A stretch of 64,000 nucleotides of DNA from Vibrio splendidus (GCF_003345295.1 NZ_CP031056.1:1922001-1986000), one strand, 5' to 3'. Positions 1 to 9,358 are shown, counted from the first letter of the stretch. Notes: generated by a model not told the origin, from the sequence alone. A program made the numbers and translations.

Positions 1-840
1 GAGTTGGCCAAGCTTTTTCAAGCGCACCCGAACGCTAAGCTGGTTGCTGGCGGCACGGATTTAGCACTGGAAGTGACACAATTCCATCGTGAGATTGAAA
101 CACTGATCAGCGTAAACCTTGTTGAAGATATGAAGGTATGCGAAGAGACCGACACCGACTTAATCATAGGTGCCAACCTGCCTATCAGTGACTCTTACGC
201 ACTACTGAAAAAACACTACCCAGATTTTGGTGAGCTACTGCACCGCTTTGCTTCGCTGCAAGTGCGTAACCAAGGTACCATTGGCGGTAATGTAGCCAAT
301 GCTTCACCTATCGGAGACACCCCTCCTCTGCTGATTGCCCTGAACGCGAAGATCAAACTTCGTTGCGGCGACGAGTCACGCACGATGCCGATTGAAGATT
401 ACTTCATCAGCTACAAAGTGACGGCGCAAAAAGAGAGTGAATTCATTGAACAGATCATCATTCCTAAGCCAACCAACGACAGCTTCCGAGCTTACAAAGT
501 GTCGAAACGTTTAGACGACGACATCTCTGCGGTGTGTGGTGCGTTTGATATTCAAATTGAAGATGGCAAGGTTTCTTACGCTCGTATCGCTTTCGGCGGT
601 ATGGCAGCAACGCCTAAGCGTGCAACTCGTTGTGAAAATACGTTATTAGGCAAACCGTGGACAGACGCTAATATTAAGTTAGCGATGCAGGAACTGTATA
701 ACGACTTTGAGCCGCTCTCTGATTTCCGTGCAAGCCAAGAATACCGTTCATTGTCGGCGGCCAATATGTTGCGTCGCTACTTCATTGAACAACAGAACAA
801 AAACAACCAAATCGAAACAAGGGTAACGTCTTATGTCTAA
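1..840 (+). CDS. xdhA: Xanthine dehydrogenase small subunit (FAD part), 5' truncated by window
   Basis: This is the FAD-binding part of the small subunit of bacterial xanthine dehydrogenase, which passes electrons from the molybdenum subunit to NAD. The reading frame is open from base 1, so the gene starts outside the window and its N-terminal [2Fe-2S] domain is not visible. Counting from base 4, the FAD-binding motif AGGTDL lies at about residues 15-20 and GTIGGNVANASP at about 91-102. The C-terminal CO-dehydrogenase-flavoprotein domain fills roughly residues 165-265. The last 8 bases overlap xdhB (ATGTCTAA), so the two subunits are probably translationally coupled. Family and role are clear; only the true start is unknown. 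Confidence 0.93.
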   Translation, partial: ELAKLFQAHPNAKLVAGGTDLALEVTQFHREIETLISVNLVEDMKVCEETDTDLIIGANLPISDSYALLKKHYPDFGELLHRFASLQVRNQGTIGGNVANASPIGDTPPLLIALNAKIKLRCGDESRTMPIEDYFISYKVTAQKESEFIEQIIIPKPTNDSFRAYKVSKRLDDDISAVCGAFDIQIEDGKVSYARIAFGGMAATPKRATRCENTLLGKPWTDANIKLAMQELYNDFEPLSDFRASQEYRSLSAANMLRRYFIEQQNKNNQIETRVTSYV

Positions 841-3223
841 ATCACACGAGCATGCGATGACCCACGAAGAGATGGTTACCATTGCAAAACAAGACCTAAA
901 AACTGGCGTAGGCAAAAGCGTAAAACACGACAGTGCAGCCAAGCAAGTGACGGGCGAAGCGGTATACATTGATGACCGCCTAGAGTTCCCAAATCAGCTG
1001 CACGTTTACGCACGCCTGAGCACGCAAGCACACGCCAACATCACCAAGATAGATTTATCACCGTGTTACGAATTCGAAGGCGTGGCGATTGCCATTCAAG
1101 CCAAAGACGTACCGGGTGAGCTAGATATCGGCGCCATCCTACCGGGTGACCCACTGCTTGCAGACGGCAAAGTAGAATACTACGGCCAACCTGTGATTGC
1201 CGTGGCTGCCAACGATTTGGAAACGGCACGTAAAGCCGCACATGCAGCCATTATTGAATACGAAGAACTACCAGCGATTCTTGATGTAAAAGAAGCACTA
1301 GAGAAAGAACACTTCGTGACAGAGAGCCACACTCAACAACGTGGGGACTCAAAAGCCGCACTGGCAAAAGCGAAACACGTGATCTCTGGTGACCTAGAGA
1401 TCGGCGGTCAAGAGCACTTCTACCTAGAAACCCAAATCAGTAGCGTAATGCCAACCGAAGACGGCGGCATGATCGTTTACACCTCGACTCAAAATCCGAC
1501 CGAAGTTCAAAAACTGGTTGCGGAAGTGATTGGCGTACCGATGCACAAAGTCGTGATTGATATGCGTCGTATGGGCGGTGGTTTCGGTGGTAAAGAGACT
1601 CAAGCGGCTTCTCCAGCATGTATGGCTGCGGTTATTGCACACCTTACCGGTCGACCAACCAAAATGCGTTTGCTGCGCAGTGAAGACATGCAGCAAACCG
1701 GTAAACGTCACCCGTTCTACAATCAATACACAATCGGTTTTGACGACAATGGTGTGATTCAAGGTGCCGATATTACCGTTGCAGGTAACTGTGGTTACTC
1801 TCCAGACTTATCAAGCTCTATTGTCGACCGTGCGATGTTCCACTCAGACAACGCCTATTATCTAGGAGATGCAACTGTAGTGGGCCATCGATGCAAAACC
1901 AACACGGCATCGAATACCGCCTACCGTGGCTTTGGTGGCCCGCAAGGCATGATGACCATCGAACACATCATGGACGAGATTGCGCGTTACCTGAAAAAAG
2001 ATCCTTTGGAAGTACGTAAGGCGAACTACTACGGCGAAGAAGGCCGTAACGCAACCCATTACTACCAAACCGTTGAAGACAACTTTTTACCTGAGATAAC
2101 CGAACAGCTTGAACGCAGCAGTGACTATCACGCACGTCGTAAAGACATCGCTGAGTTCAACAAGCAAAGCCCTATCTTGAAGAAAGGCCTTGCTATCACG
2201 CCCGTGAAATTCGGTATCTCGTTTACTGCGACTTTCTTGAACCAAGCAGGTGCGCTCATCCATATCTACACCGATGGCAGTATTCATTTGAATCACGGTG
2301 GTACGGAAATGGGGCAAGGCTTGAACATCAAAGTGGCACAAATCGTTGCACAGGAGTTCCAAGTCGATGTCGAACGTATCCAGATCACCGCTACAAACAC
2401 AGACAAAGTTCCGAACACATCACCAACCGCAGCCTCATCGGGCACCGACCTCAACGGTAAGGCCGCGCAAAACGCCGCAATGACCATTAAGCAGCGCCTG
2501 ATTGACTTCGCTTCTTCGCACTTCAAAGTGTGGCCTGAAGAGGTGATATTTAAGAACGGTATGGTGCAGATTCGCGATGAGATCATGACCTTCAACTCGT
2601 TTGTTGAACTGGCTTGGTTTAACCAAATCTCGCTGTCGAGCACTGGTTTCTACCGCACTCCGAAGATCTATTACGATCACGAGAAAGCACGCGGTCGTCC
2701 GTTCTACTACTACGCATACGGAGCATCTTGTTCAGAGGTTATCATCGATACCCTAACCGGTGAAAACAAGATTCTGCGTGTCGATATTTTGCATGACGTA
2801 GGTGCTTCACTGAACCCAGCTATTGATATCGGCCAAGTGGAAGGTGGCTTTGTGCAAGGTGTCGGTTGGTTAACGACGGAAGAGTTGGTGTGGAACCAAC
2901 AAGGCCGCTTGATGACCAATGGCCCTGCGAGCTACAAAATCCCAGCCATTGCCGATATGCCAATTGATTTCAGAACGCACCTTTTAGAAAACCGCAGCAA
3001 CCCAGAAGACACCGTCTTCAACTCGAAAGCCGTGGGTGAACCGCCTTTCATGTTGGGTATGTCGGTATGGAGCGCACTGAAAGATGCCATTAGCTATGTC
3101 GCTGTCGATGGCGCGATTCCTAAGCTGAACACACCTGCAACGCCAGAGCGTATTCTGATGGCGATTCAGGAAGTGACTGAAACGACTCCGACCTCGGTCG
3201 ATGCTCAATCAGAAACGGCTTAG
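833..3223 (+). CDS. xdhB: Xanthine dehydrogenase molybdopterin-binding large subunit
   Basis: This 796-residue subunit carries the molybdenum cofactor and oxidises hypoxanthine and xanthine to urate. An N-terminal Ald_Xan_dh_C-type domain (about residues 30-150) precedes the molybdopterin domains. The cofactor loop GGGFGGKE is at residues 248-255, a second conserved loop (YRGFGGPQG) near 364-372, and a GTEMGQG motif further on. The conserved catalytic Glu lies in GEPP at about 735-738. Length matches stand-alone XdhB proteins. It overlaps xdhA by 8 bases and is followed by xdhC after 88 bases, the usual xdhABC order. Confidence 0.96.
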   Translation: MSKSHEHAMTHEEMVTIAKQDLKTGVGKSVKHDSAAKQVTGEAVYIDDRLEFPNQLHVYARLSTQAHANITKIDLSPCYEFEGVAIAIQAKDVPGELDIGAILPGDPLLADGKVEYYGQPVIAVAANDLETARKAAHAAIIEYEELPAILDVKEALEKEHFVTESHTQQRGDSKAALAKAKHVISGDLEIGGQEHFYLETQISSVMPTEDGGMIVYTSTQNPTEVQKLVAEVIGVPMHKVVIDMRRMGGGFGGKETQAASPACMAAVIAHLTGRPTKMRLLRSEDMQQTGKRHPFYNQYTIGFDDNGVIQGADITVAGNCGYSPDLSSSIVDRAMFHSDNAYYLGDATVVGHRCKTNTASNTAYRGFGGPQGMMTIEHIMDEIARYLKKDPLEVRKANYYGEEGRNATHYYQTVEDNFLPEITEQLERSSDYHARRKDIAEFNKQSPILKKGLAITPVKFGISFTATFLNQAGALIHIYTDGSIHLNHGGTEMGQGLNIKVAQIVAQEFQVDVERIQITATNTDKVPNTSPTAASSGTDLNGKAAQNAAMTIKQRLIDFASSHFKVWPEEVIFKNGMVQIRDEIMTFNSFVELAWFNQISLSSTGFYRTPKIYYDHEKARGRPFYYYAYGASCSEVIIDTLTGENKILRVDILHDVGASLNPAIDIGQVEGGFVQGVGWLTTEELVWNQQGRLMTNGPASYKIPAIADMPIDFRTHLLENRSNPEDTVFNSKAVGEPPFMLGMSVWSALKDAISYVAVDGAIPKLNTPATPERILMAIQEVTETTPTSVDAQSETA

Positions 3224-3311
3224 GGCTCATGTGGATCGTTTAGATCGCAATAAATAGCTTAGGGCGCCTATACATAGCTTAGGAAGCATAAAAAGGGATT
3301 TAGGAGGACAT

Positions 3312-4193
3312 ATGTTTAAGGATAATTGGATTCACGAACTGGCAAAACTGGAAGAGAACTACGAGCCATGTGTAATGGTGACGGTGCTCGAAGACAGAGG
3401 TTCCGTTCCACGCGATGCGGGCACCAAAATGCTTGTCACTCGTGACCGAATCATCGCTACGATTGGTGGTGGTCACCTTGAACATGTGGCCACTAAAATG
3501 GCTCGCGAGATGCTGATTGCCAGCGAGAAATCACTCAAAGTGGAACGCTTCAACCTCGGTGCTCGCTTAGGCCAATGTTGTGGCGGAATGGCAACGTTAA
3601 GCTTTGAGCCGATTGGCACTCAGCAGAACCACCTTGTGCTATTTGGCGGAGGTCATGTTGCCAAAGCGCTGCTGCACATTGTCGCAACCCTACCCTTCCG
3701 CGTGACCTGGATTGATGAACGTGAAGAAGTATTCCCTGAAACGCTGCCACACGGTGTGAAAAAGCTAGTAAGCGACGATCCAGTCGGTGAAGTCAAACAC
3801 ATGCCACCGAACAGTTATTACCTTGTGATGACCCACAACCACCAGCTCGATTTCGACCTAACCAAAGCGATTATTGACCGTGAAGATAGCCGTTACTTTG
3901 GCATGATTGGTTCGCTTACGAAGCGTAAGAAATTCGACTTCCGCTTAGAGCAGCGTGGCTACAGCCAAGAAAAAATTGAAACTATGCTTTGCCCGATTGG
4001 TATTAGTGCCGTGAATGGCAAACATCCCGCGGAAATTGCGGTGTCGGTTGCGGGTGAATTGATCGCACACTATCAAGGCCAAGCACTTGAACAAAAGCGC
4101 CCAACCAAACAATATCGAAATCAGGATTTGACCGTTCAACACAGTCAACCAAGCGACGTAGGCGAACCACCATTGGAAGAGAAGATCGCCTAA
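3312..4193 (+). CDS. xdhC: Xanthine dehydrogenase accessory protein XdhC
   Basis: XdhC binds sulfurated molybdenum cofactor and inserts it into XdhB. The 293-residue protein has the N-terminal XdhC/CoxI domain, seen as GSVPRDAGTKML and a GGGH motif, and a C-terminal Rossmann-like domain beginning at FGGGHVAKAL. A late YFGMIGS-SLTKRK region and a KHPAEIAVS segment are typical of the family. A strong AGGAGG lies 7 bases before the ATG, which fixes the start. It sits between xdhB and guaD in one direction with short gaps, so it is probably one operon with them. Confidence 0.95.
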   Translation: MFKDNWIHELAKLEENYEPCVMVTVLEDRGSVPRDAGTKMLVTRDRIIATIGGGHLEHVATKMAREMLIASEKSLKVERFNLGARLGQCCGGMATLSFEPIGTQQNHLVLFGGGHVAKALLHIVATLPFRVTWIDEREEVFPETLPHGVKKLVSDDPVGEVKHMPPNSYYLVMTHNHQLDFDLTKAIIDREDSRYFGMIGSLTKRKKFDFRLEQRGYSQEKIETMLCPIGISAVNGKHPAEIAVSVAGELIAHYQGQALEQKRPTKQYRNQDLTVQHSQPSDVGEPPLEEKIA

Positions 4194-4252
4194 CACAAGT
4201 CGCAAAGCTTTAGCGGCCATAAAGTCGCTGAAGTCATTAAAAGGAAGTAAAC

Positions 4253-5587
4253 ATGACAACCCAACGCAAAGCTTATCGCGCCAGTATTTTACACAGCGTC
4301 GCCGACCCAAAAGACGTCGGTATCGATGAGTCTTACGACTATTTTGAAGACGGTGTTTTAGTGGTTGAGAACGGCCATGTCGTCGACTTAGGCCATGCCG
4401 ACGAAGTATTGGCTCGCCAACCTAAAACACTCGAAGTAAAACAATACAAAGACAAGCTGATCACCTCTGGCTTTATTGATACGCACATCCACTACCCTCA
4501 AACAGGGATGATCGCGTCTTACGGTGAGCAGCTTCTTGATTGGTTAGAGAACTACACCTTCCCAGAAGAAAAGCGCTTCAAAAACCCGGTTTACGCACAC
4601 AAAGTGGCGAAGTTATTCCTAGACGAATTGGCAAGCAACGGCACCACCACGGCACTGGTATTTGGCACTGTACACAAAGAGTCGGTTAACGTGTTCTTTG
4701 AAGAAGCTGAGAAACGTAACCTACGCATGATCGCGGGTAAGGTGCTGATGGATCGCAATGCTCCTGATTACCTGACTGACACACCAGAATCTGGCTATAC
4801 AGACTCAAAAGAGCTGATCGAAAAATGGCACAAGCGCGGTCGTTTGCACTATGCCGTAACACCTCGCTTCGCACCAACCAGTACACCAGAACAACTCGAA
4901 ACGGTAGGTAGACTGCTAGAAGAATACCCAGATGTGTACATGCACACTCACCTTTCTGAAAACAAGAAAGAGATCGATTGGGTATTAGAACTGTTCCCAG
5001 AGCGCGACAGCTATTTGGATGTGTATGACCACTATGGTCTACTGCACAAACGTTCGGTATTCGCGCACGGTATTCACCTATCAGATTGCGAATGTAAGCG
5101 CCTGGCAGATACCGATTCGGCAATCGCTTTCTGCCCAACTTCTAACCTTTTCTTAGGCTCGGGGTTGTTCCGATTACCAGAGATGGAAGATCACGGTATT
5201 CGTGTCGGCGTGGGGACAGATGTGGGCGCAGGCACTAGCTTCTCAATTCTGCAAACAATGAGTGAAGCGTACAAGATCATGCAGCTACAGCATAAGAAGT
5301 TGCACCCGGCTAAGTCGCTGTTCTTGGCAACACTAGGCGGTGCACGTTCGCTGCATTTAGAAGACAAGATTGGTAACTTGGAAGTGGGCAAAGAAGCGGA
5401 TTTCGTGGTGTTGGATCTACACGCAACTCAGCTGATGCGCTTTAGAATGGAACAAGCTACCAAACTTGAAGAGAAGCTGTTTGTACTAATGAGCTTGGGT
5501 GACGACAGAACCGTCAGCGAGACTTACATCTATGGCGAAAAAGCCTACGACGTGAATTTCAAAGATTACAAAAAGCTCGTTAGCTAG
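4253..5587 (+). CDS. guaD: Guanine deaminase
   Basis: This amidohydrolase deaminates guanine to xanthine, feeding the dehydrogenase encoded just upstream. The 444-residue length and the motif FIDTHIHYPQTG (zinc-binding His at about residues 78 and 80) are characteristic of GuaD. Further metal and catalytic motifs are HTHLSE near residue 236, AHGIHL near 272 and GTDVGAGTS near 325. A GGAAG ribosome site lies 6 bases before the ATG. It ends the xdhABC-guaD run and is followed by a clear intrinsic terminator. Confidence 0.95.
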   Translation: MTTQRKAYRASILHSVADPKDVGIDESYDYFEDGVLVVENGHVVDLGHADEVLARQPKTLEVKQYKDKLITSGFIDTHIHYPQTGMIASYGEQLLDWLENYTFPEEKRFKNPVYAHKVAKLFLDELASNGTTTALVFGTVHKESVNVFFEEAEKRNLRMIAGKVLMDRNAPDYLTDTPESGYTDSKELIEKWHKRGRLHYAVTPRFAPTSTPEQLETVGRLLEEYPDVYMHTHLSENKKEIDWVLELFPERDSYLDVYDHYGLLHKRSVFAHGIHLSDCECKRLADTDSAIAFCPTSNLFLGSGLFRLPEMEDHGIRVGVGTDVGAGTSFSILQTMSEAYKIMQLQHKKLHPAKSLFLATLGGARSLHLEDKIGNLEVGKEADFVVLDLHATQLMRFRMEQATKLEEKLFVLMSLGDDRTVSETYIYGEKAYDVNFKDYKKLVS

Positions 5588-5663
5588 ATTTAAAACCGAG
5601 TAACAATCGCTAGACAGCGACAACCGTCGTTTATTAAATAATCCGTCCAGATTTATCTAGCCT

Positions 5664-5697
5664 TTAAAGACCAGTTGCTGATGCCACTGGTCTTTTT
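5664..5697 (+). terminator. Intrinsic terminator of the xdh-guaD operon
   Basis: The stem AAAGACCAGT pairs with ACTGGTCTTT across a 10-base loop and runs into six T residues on the plus strand, about 80 bases after guaD. Confidence 0.88.
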
Positions 5698-5874
5698 TGT
5701 GCTTCATTCAAAGAAATATAAATTAACCGCTCACAGACAACGATCTTCGGTGACGCCAAGTCATTATATTGATAGGTTAATGTTTATACATATCGACTTT
5801 ATGCTTCGTTTGGCGTCTCTCTAAAACATTCGTTTCTCAGCTGAATGGAAGCACCCAATCTAGAAAGGAATTCT

Positions 5875-6756
5875 ATGTTCGAACAGGTCGTCAGCATTCT
5901 GTTTCCCGTTTTTGCTTTAGCCAGTGCTGGCTTTGCGGTGGGTCGTTGGCTCAAGCCCGATTTCAAACCGATCAATCGCATCAACATGGATGTCTGTATT
6001 CCTGCTTTGGTGTTTGCATCACTGACCACCATGCCTCTCGACACCGAACAACTGCCACTCATCACCGCCTCTTTGGTCGCGGTGTTGGTGCCCGCTTTAT
6101 TGATGATACCAATCTGTAAGATCTTTAAGCTCAACTTCAAAGCTTGGGCTCCGCCACACATGTTTCGCAACAGTGGCAACCTCGCGATTCCCCTATTCAC
6201 CTATACCTTTGGCGAGAGCGCATTAGCCCCTGCTGTATTGCTGTTTGTGGTGTCGGCTTGCGTACATATTAGTGTTGGCTTGGCGCTGTTGAGTGAAGGT
6301 AATCCGATCAAACAGATCCTCAAGATGCCGATATTCTTAGCCGCGGCATTAGCGATGACGCTGAACTTATCTGGAGTTGGTGTGTGGAACCCAATCTACG
6401 AAGCCACATCACTACTCGGCCAAGCAGCCGTGCCAATCATGCTATTGTCGCTGGGCTCGCAAATGGTCAACTTGAGATTGAGCGGATTAAAAGTCGGCTT
6501 ATTGTGTACGGCTCAATCACTATTTACTGGGGCCATCGCCTTTACCATCATCTACTTCTTTATCCCGCTGCCAACGCTGCACCTGCAAATGATGGTGCTG
6601 TTCACCATGCTGCCACCCGCCGTGATGAACTACCTGTTTGCAGAAAGGTTCAATGTAGAGCCACCCAAGGTCGCGTCTATGGTGTTGTTCGGCAACTTCC
6701 TGAGCGTGGTTACCTTGCCGATCTTGTTATCATTCGCGCTGTCTTTGTCGAGTTAG
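5875..6756 (+). CDS. AEC family (auxin efflux carrier-like) membrane transporter
   Basis: A 293-residue inner-membrane protein of the AEC family, with about ten hydrophobic segments and the family's N-terminal pattern (an early FPVFALASAGF segment, then a conserved CIPALVF segment and an RNSGNLAIPL motif). AEC proteins export or import small organic anions; the substrate here cannot be read from sequence. I chose the ATG at 5875 because AAGGA lies 8 bases before it; an in-frame ATG at 5845 has no such site. The gene stands alone after the guaD terminator, with its own upstream region of about 180 bases, so a link to purine use is only positional. Confidence 0.88.
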   Translation: MFEQVVSILFPVFALASAGFAVGRWLKPDFKPINRINMDVCIPALVFASLTTMPLDTEQLPLITASLVAVLVPALLMIPICKIFKLNFKAWAPPHMFRNSGNLAIPLFTYTFGESALAPAVLLFVVSACVHISVGLALLSEGNPIKQILKMPIFLAAALAMTLNLSGVGVWNPIYEATSLLGQAAVPIMLLSLGSQMVNLRLSGLKVGLLCTAQSLFTGAIAFTIIYFFIPLPTLHLQMMVLFTMLPPAVMNYLFAERFNVEPPKVASMVLFGNFLSVVTLPILLSFALSLSS

Positions 6757-6810
6757 CTGTCTATTTCTAACTAATAGATGAAAGCTCCACTGAAAAATCG
6801 CCATAAACAA

Positions 6811-6842
6811 AAAATAGCGTCAGTGATTCATACTGACGCTAG
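6811..6842 (-). terminator. Intrinsic terminator (minus strand)
   Basis: TAGCGTCAGT and ACTGACGCTA form a perfect 10-bp stem with a 7-base loop. On the minus strand it runs into TTTTTTG, so it ends the carboxymuconolactone-decarboxylase-like gene; it may also slow transcripts from the AEC gene. Confidence 0.85.
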
Positions 6843-6874
6843 GCTTTGAAGGGCTTACTTTTCTTGCGTCAGGC

Positions 6875-7258
6875 TTATTCGTTAGCGCTTCTCTCCGCAA
6901 GCACCTCTTTAAATTCGAACATGCCATTTAGTGCCGAAGGGAATCCCGCATACACCGACATCTGCAGTATCACTTCTTTAATCTCTTCCTCGCTGCATCC
7001 AACATTGAGCGCCGCATTTAAATGCACCTTAAGCTGAGGGGCACAATTGCCAAGTGCGGTAAGTGCAGCGACTGTCGCGATCTCTCGTGATTTCAAATCC
7101 AAACTGGGGCGTGAATAGATGTCTCCGAAGGGATACTCGATAGTATATTTAGCAAGATCAGGGCAGATATCTTGCAGGCTTTCGATAACCTGTTGCCCTG
7201 CTTCTCCGTCGATGTGATTAAGCCTTTCTAAGCCAGTTTCAAAACGTGATTGATTCAT
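6875..7258 (-). CDS. Carboxymuconolactone decarboxylase family protein
   Basis: A 127-residue protein of the AhpD/carboxymuconolactone decarboxylase family. The conserved C-terminal helix pair is visible as HLNAALNVGCSEEEIKEVI followed by an AGFPSALNG segment. It lacks a CxxC redox pair, so it resembles the decarboxylase-like branch and not AhpD peroxidase partners. The start at 7258 is preceded by AGGA; an in-frame ATG at 7285 lies within the promoter region. It lies directly after a MerR gene and has a textbook MerR-type promoter in front, so it is very likely the regulator's target. The substrate is not known. Confidence 0.87.
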   Translation of the reverse strand: MNQSRFETGLERLNHIDGEAGQQVIESLQDICPDLAKYTIEYPFGDIYSRPSLDLKSREIATVAALTALGNCAPQLKVHLNAALNVGCSEEEIKEVILQMSVYAGFPSALNGMFEFKEVLAERSANE

Positions 7259-7292
7259 GAGTCTGTTCCTATATTTATAGTTCACAGGAACA

Positions 7293-7323
7293 CCTTACAA
7301 GTTAGAGTCGACTCTAAGTCAAC
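7293..7323 (-). promoter_or_regulatory. MerR-type promoter and operator before the CMD-family gene
   Basis: On the minus strand TTGACT (-35) and TAAGGT (-10) are 19 bases apart, the overlong spacer that MerR activators act on. The spacer holds the perfect palindrome TTAGAGTCGACTCTAA (7302-7317). The -35 box overlaps the TGA stop codon of the MerR gene itself. Confidence 0.82.
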
Positions 7324-7675
7324 GGACTTTTCCATCTCGATACAAACTAATTTTTTCTTCCAACGCTGCCATGTGCTTTTGCTGCTCTTCGATATGCGCT
7401 CGCAAATTCTGTTGATGTTGTTCGAGCAACACTTGGCGTTGAGAAGTCGATTCTGGCCCTAACTCCCTCAGCTTTGCGTATTCTAAAATCTCATCCAGTG
7501 GCATTGCGGTGTCTTTCAGCCGCTTCACAAACTCAATCCAAGTGACGTCCTTCGATGTATAGACTCGATGGCCGCTACTGTTCCGCTGAACATTTTTCAG
7601 CAAGCCGATTTTTTCATAGTAGCGAAGCGTATGGGCAGACAAACCCACCAACCGAGAAAACTCACTCACATTCAT
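7319..7675 (-). CDS. MerR family transcriptional regulator
   Basis: A 118-residue MerR protein. Residues 1-70 form the winged helix (VSEFSRLVGLSAHTLRYYE is the helix-turn-helix), followed by a dimerisation coiled coil at about 80-112. No cysteine cluster for metals is present, so it resembles the AdhR/YhdM-like branch that responds to electrophiles or unknown signals. It reads in the same direction as the CMD-family gene and its stop codon is part of that gene's promoter. The likely role is activation of that gene from the palindrome at 7302-7317. Confidence 0.9.
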   Translation of the reverse strand: MNVSEFSRLVGLSAHTLRYYEKIGLLKNVQRNSSGHRVYTSKDVTWIEFVKRLKDTAMPLDEILEYAKLRELGPESTSQRQVLLEQHQQNLRAHIEEQQKHMAALEEKISLYRDGKVR

Positions 7676-7719
7676 TACTTCACCTTTTCTATCTGGGTAA
7701 TAAGTACTAAGAACTCAAA

Positions 7720-8373
7720 CTATGCGCACTTATCTAATTTGAGCTCTGCGGTCACTTTCGTCAAACGTAAAGCAATAGCAAAACACACTAAGTAAGGACT
7801 CACATACCAAAAGATGCTTTCTAGTGGCTGCTTCACCTGCGCTTCTCTGGTTTTTATGTACTGGTTTTTCTGCTTCTCATACTGACTCAACATACCATCC
7901 ACCCACACTGCATCACTTTCAACCAGCGACACGCTAGGCGCAGGAACCGTAAAATCCGATGCGTTGGGTAACAAGGTGAAATCGACATCTTTGAACGTGA
8001 TCGCCGTATTCAAATACCACAAACACGCTTCATGGTGCTGGGCATGATTATCTAAAGACGGCTGACCAGTGCAGATATCACTTCTTAATTTATCCAAAGA
8101 GAACTGCTGAACAGATTCTAAAATCGCCACCGCTCTGGTTTGTTCGGTTTCAACCCAATCACCCGCTACTTTCGCACGAATCTCAGATACTGCACCCAGC
8201 ATCCCGATACCCGCTAGAAATGGCCATAAATAATCCATGAGCTTCCACTTTCGTCGGCTCAAGTTGAACCCACACCAAATCGGAAGATGAAAAAGGAGCG
8301 TTAGCCCAAGCGATAGCAAAACGAAATTCAAGGAGCTAGAGAGCATGAGTTCGCTATCAAAGAAGTTCTTCAT
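7720..8373 (-). CDS. Hypothetical membrane protein, 217 residues
   Basis: Not recognised. Hydrophobic segments lie at about residues 12-35, 47-62 and 188-206. The middle part (about 65-185) is polar and probably outside the membrane, with three cysteines (CTGQ and ACLW among them). The start ATG is at 8373. It stands alone between the MerR gene and a gene remnant. No functional claim can be made. Confidence 0.65.
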   Translation of the reverse strand: MKNFFDSELMLSSSLNFVLLSLGLTLLFHLPIWCGFNLSRRKWKLMDYLWPFLAGIGMLGAVSEIRAKVAGDWVETEQTRAVAILESVQQFSLDKLRSDICTGQPSLDNHAQHHEACLWYLNTAITFKDVDFTLLPNASDFTVPAPSVSLVESDAVWVDGMLSQYEKQKNQYIKTREAQVKQPLESIFWYVSPYLVCFAIALRLTKVTAELKLDKCA

Positions 8374-8450
8374 AATGAGAGACTTGCCTGTATAACAAAG
8401 AGAAATTTGATACTAGGTTCGATATTAAAAAAGAGTGTAAGAGGAAAGTA

Positions 8451-8484
8451 AAAACAGCACCAAGATTGGTGTTGGCGCTGTTTA
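8451..8484 (-). terminator. Intrinsic terminator after a gene remnant
   Basis: AACAGCACCAA pairs with TTGGCGCTGTT with one mismatched position, and the minus strand continues into TTTTT. It lies 40 bases after the stop codon of the remnant at 8524-8642, so it probably once served that gene. Confidence 0.65.
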
Positions 8485-8523
8485 TTTGAGCGTATAGTTA
8501 CCGAGACTAAACTTACTTCGGAA

Positions 8524-8642
8524 TTATTTGATGGTACTGAAATCGAGATTTCTAGGAACAGCAACACTAACAACTTTATTCAGTTTGAAATCCAAGGCTT
8601 CTAGATCTGCTTGCTCAGTTTGTTCACCTGTGGTCAACAAAT
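8524..8642 (-). pseudogene. C-terminal remnant of an unidentified gene
   Basis: The minus strand has an open frame of about 37 codons that ends in TAA at 8524 and reads LEALDFKLNKVVSVAVP in its middle. It opens just after a stop codon and has no ribosome site. It is followed by its own terminator, as expected for the tail of a larger gene whose front has been lost. The rest of 8643-8792 shows no gene. I do not recognise the family. Confidence 0.4.
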
Positions 8643-8792
8643 TCCGGATACAGCCTTAAGGGGAAAGCAAGGCGTTTTAGTTTAGGGGGTGACTTTCGGT
8701 AGATTAAAACTAATCGATGAAGCGTCGAGTACGCCGCGTGATTATATGAAGAGGTATGGATTAACTCCAAGTTATCTAAAGGGCTAAGATAG

Positions 8793-9086
8793 CTATGAAA
8801 AGTGCTTAGCCGGAGACATGTGCTTACCAAGAACCGCGGCAATAATGATGTGCTCTTGTTTTCGAGTGTAATAAATCACATGGTGCTTTAAAGGAAAACG
8901 GAAGTAATCTTGCCCCAACTCTGAAACCGCTATGCCGAGCAACTTATTGCTAGCCAGTAATTCCATTGATTGCTTTAATTCTGAAAAGTAAGCGGTCCAT
9001 TGTGTTTGCCCCCATCGCTCTAATGTATAGCGACGAATCTCAATGAGATCAGATTGCGCTGCAGAAGAAAGCTTATAGTGCGTCAT
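8793..9086 (-). CDS. ParE/RelE family toxin
   Basis: A 97-residue toxin of the ParE/RelE superfamily: LSSAAQSDLIEIRRYTLERWG at the N-terminus, then a central FRFPLKHHVIYYTRK strand pair and IIIAAVLG. These match ParE plasmid-stabilisation toxins, many of which act on DNA gyrase. The start ATG shares one base with the antitoxin stop (TAATG), so the two are translationally coupled, antitoxin first. Such pairs are common in Vibrio accessory regions and can stabilise them. Confidence 0.9.
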   Translation of the reverse strand: MTHYKLSSAAQSDLIEIRRYTLERWGQTQWTAYFSELKQSMELLASNKLLGIAVSELGQDYFRFPLKHHVIYYTRKQEHIIIAAVLGKHMSPAKHFS

Positions 9087-9346
9087 TAATCAAACTTACC
9101 TTGGTCCAGTGCATTCATGAAGTCGTTACCATCGACTAGGTTACCTGATAAAGCATCGGCTTCTGCTTGTTCGAAGCGTGATTTAACGAACATCAATTTC
9201 ATGGCTTCAAGTTGCTCATACTCTTCACAAGACATCATCACTGCAACTGGCGAGCCGTTCTTATTGATTTGTATGGGTTCACGTTGAACTTTCATCAACA
9301 AATCGCCAAATTTGGTTTTAGCTGTATTAGCTGTAAGTGATTGCAT
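9086..9346 (-). CDS. Phd/YefM family antitoxin
   Basis: An 86-residue antitoxin of the Phd/YefM family. The DNA-binding N-terminus shows TANTAKTKFGDLLMKVQREP and the strand SPVAVMMSCEEYEQLE; the C-terminus is acidic and flexible and should bind the toxin. I set the start at 9346 because AAGGAG lies 7 bases ahead; an upstream in-frame codon at 9394 falls in the promoter. The pair is probably self-repressed at inverted repeats over the -10 box. Confidence 0.92.
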   Translation of the reverse strand: MQSLTANTAKTKFGDLLMKVQREPIQINKNGSPVAVMMSCEEYEQLEAMKLMFVKSRFEQAEADALSGNLVDGNDFMNALDQGKFD

Positions 9347-9358
9347 AATATTCTCCTT

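Noticed and set aside
8643..8792. A possible attC next to the toxin-antitoxin pair
   Set aside because: Short pieces resemble attC ends, but no paired arms were found.
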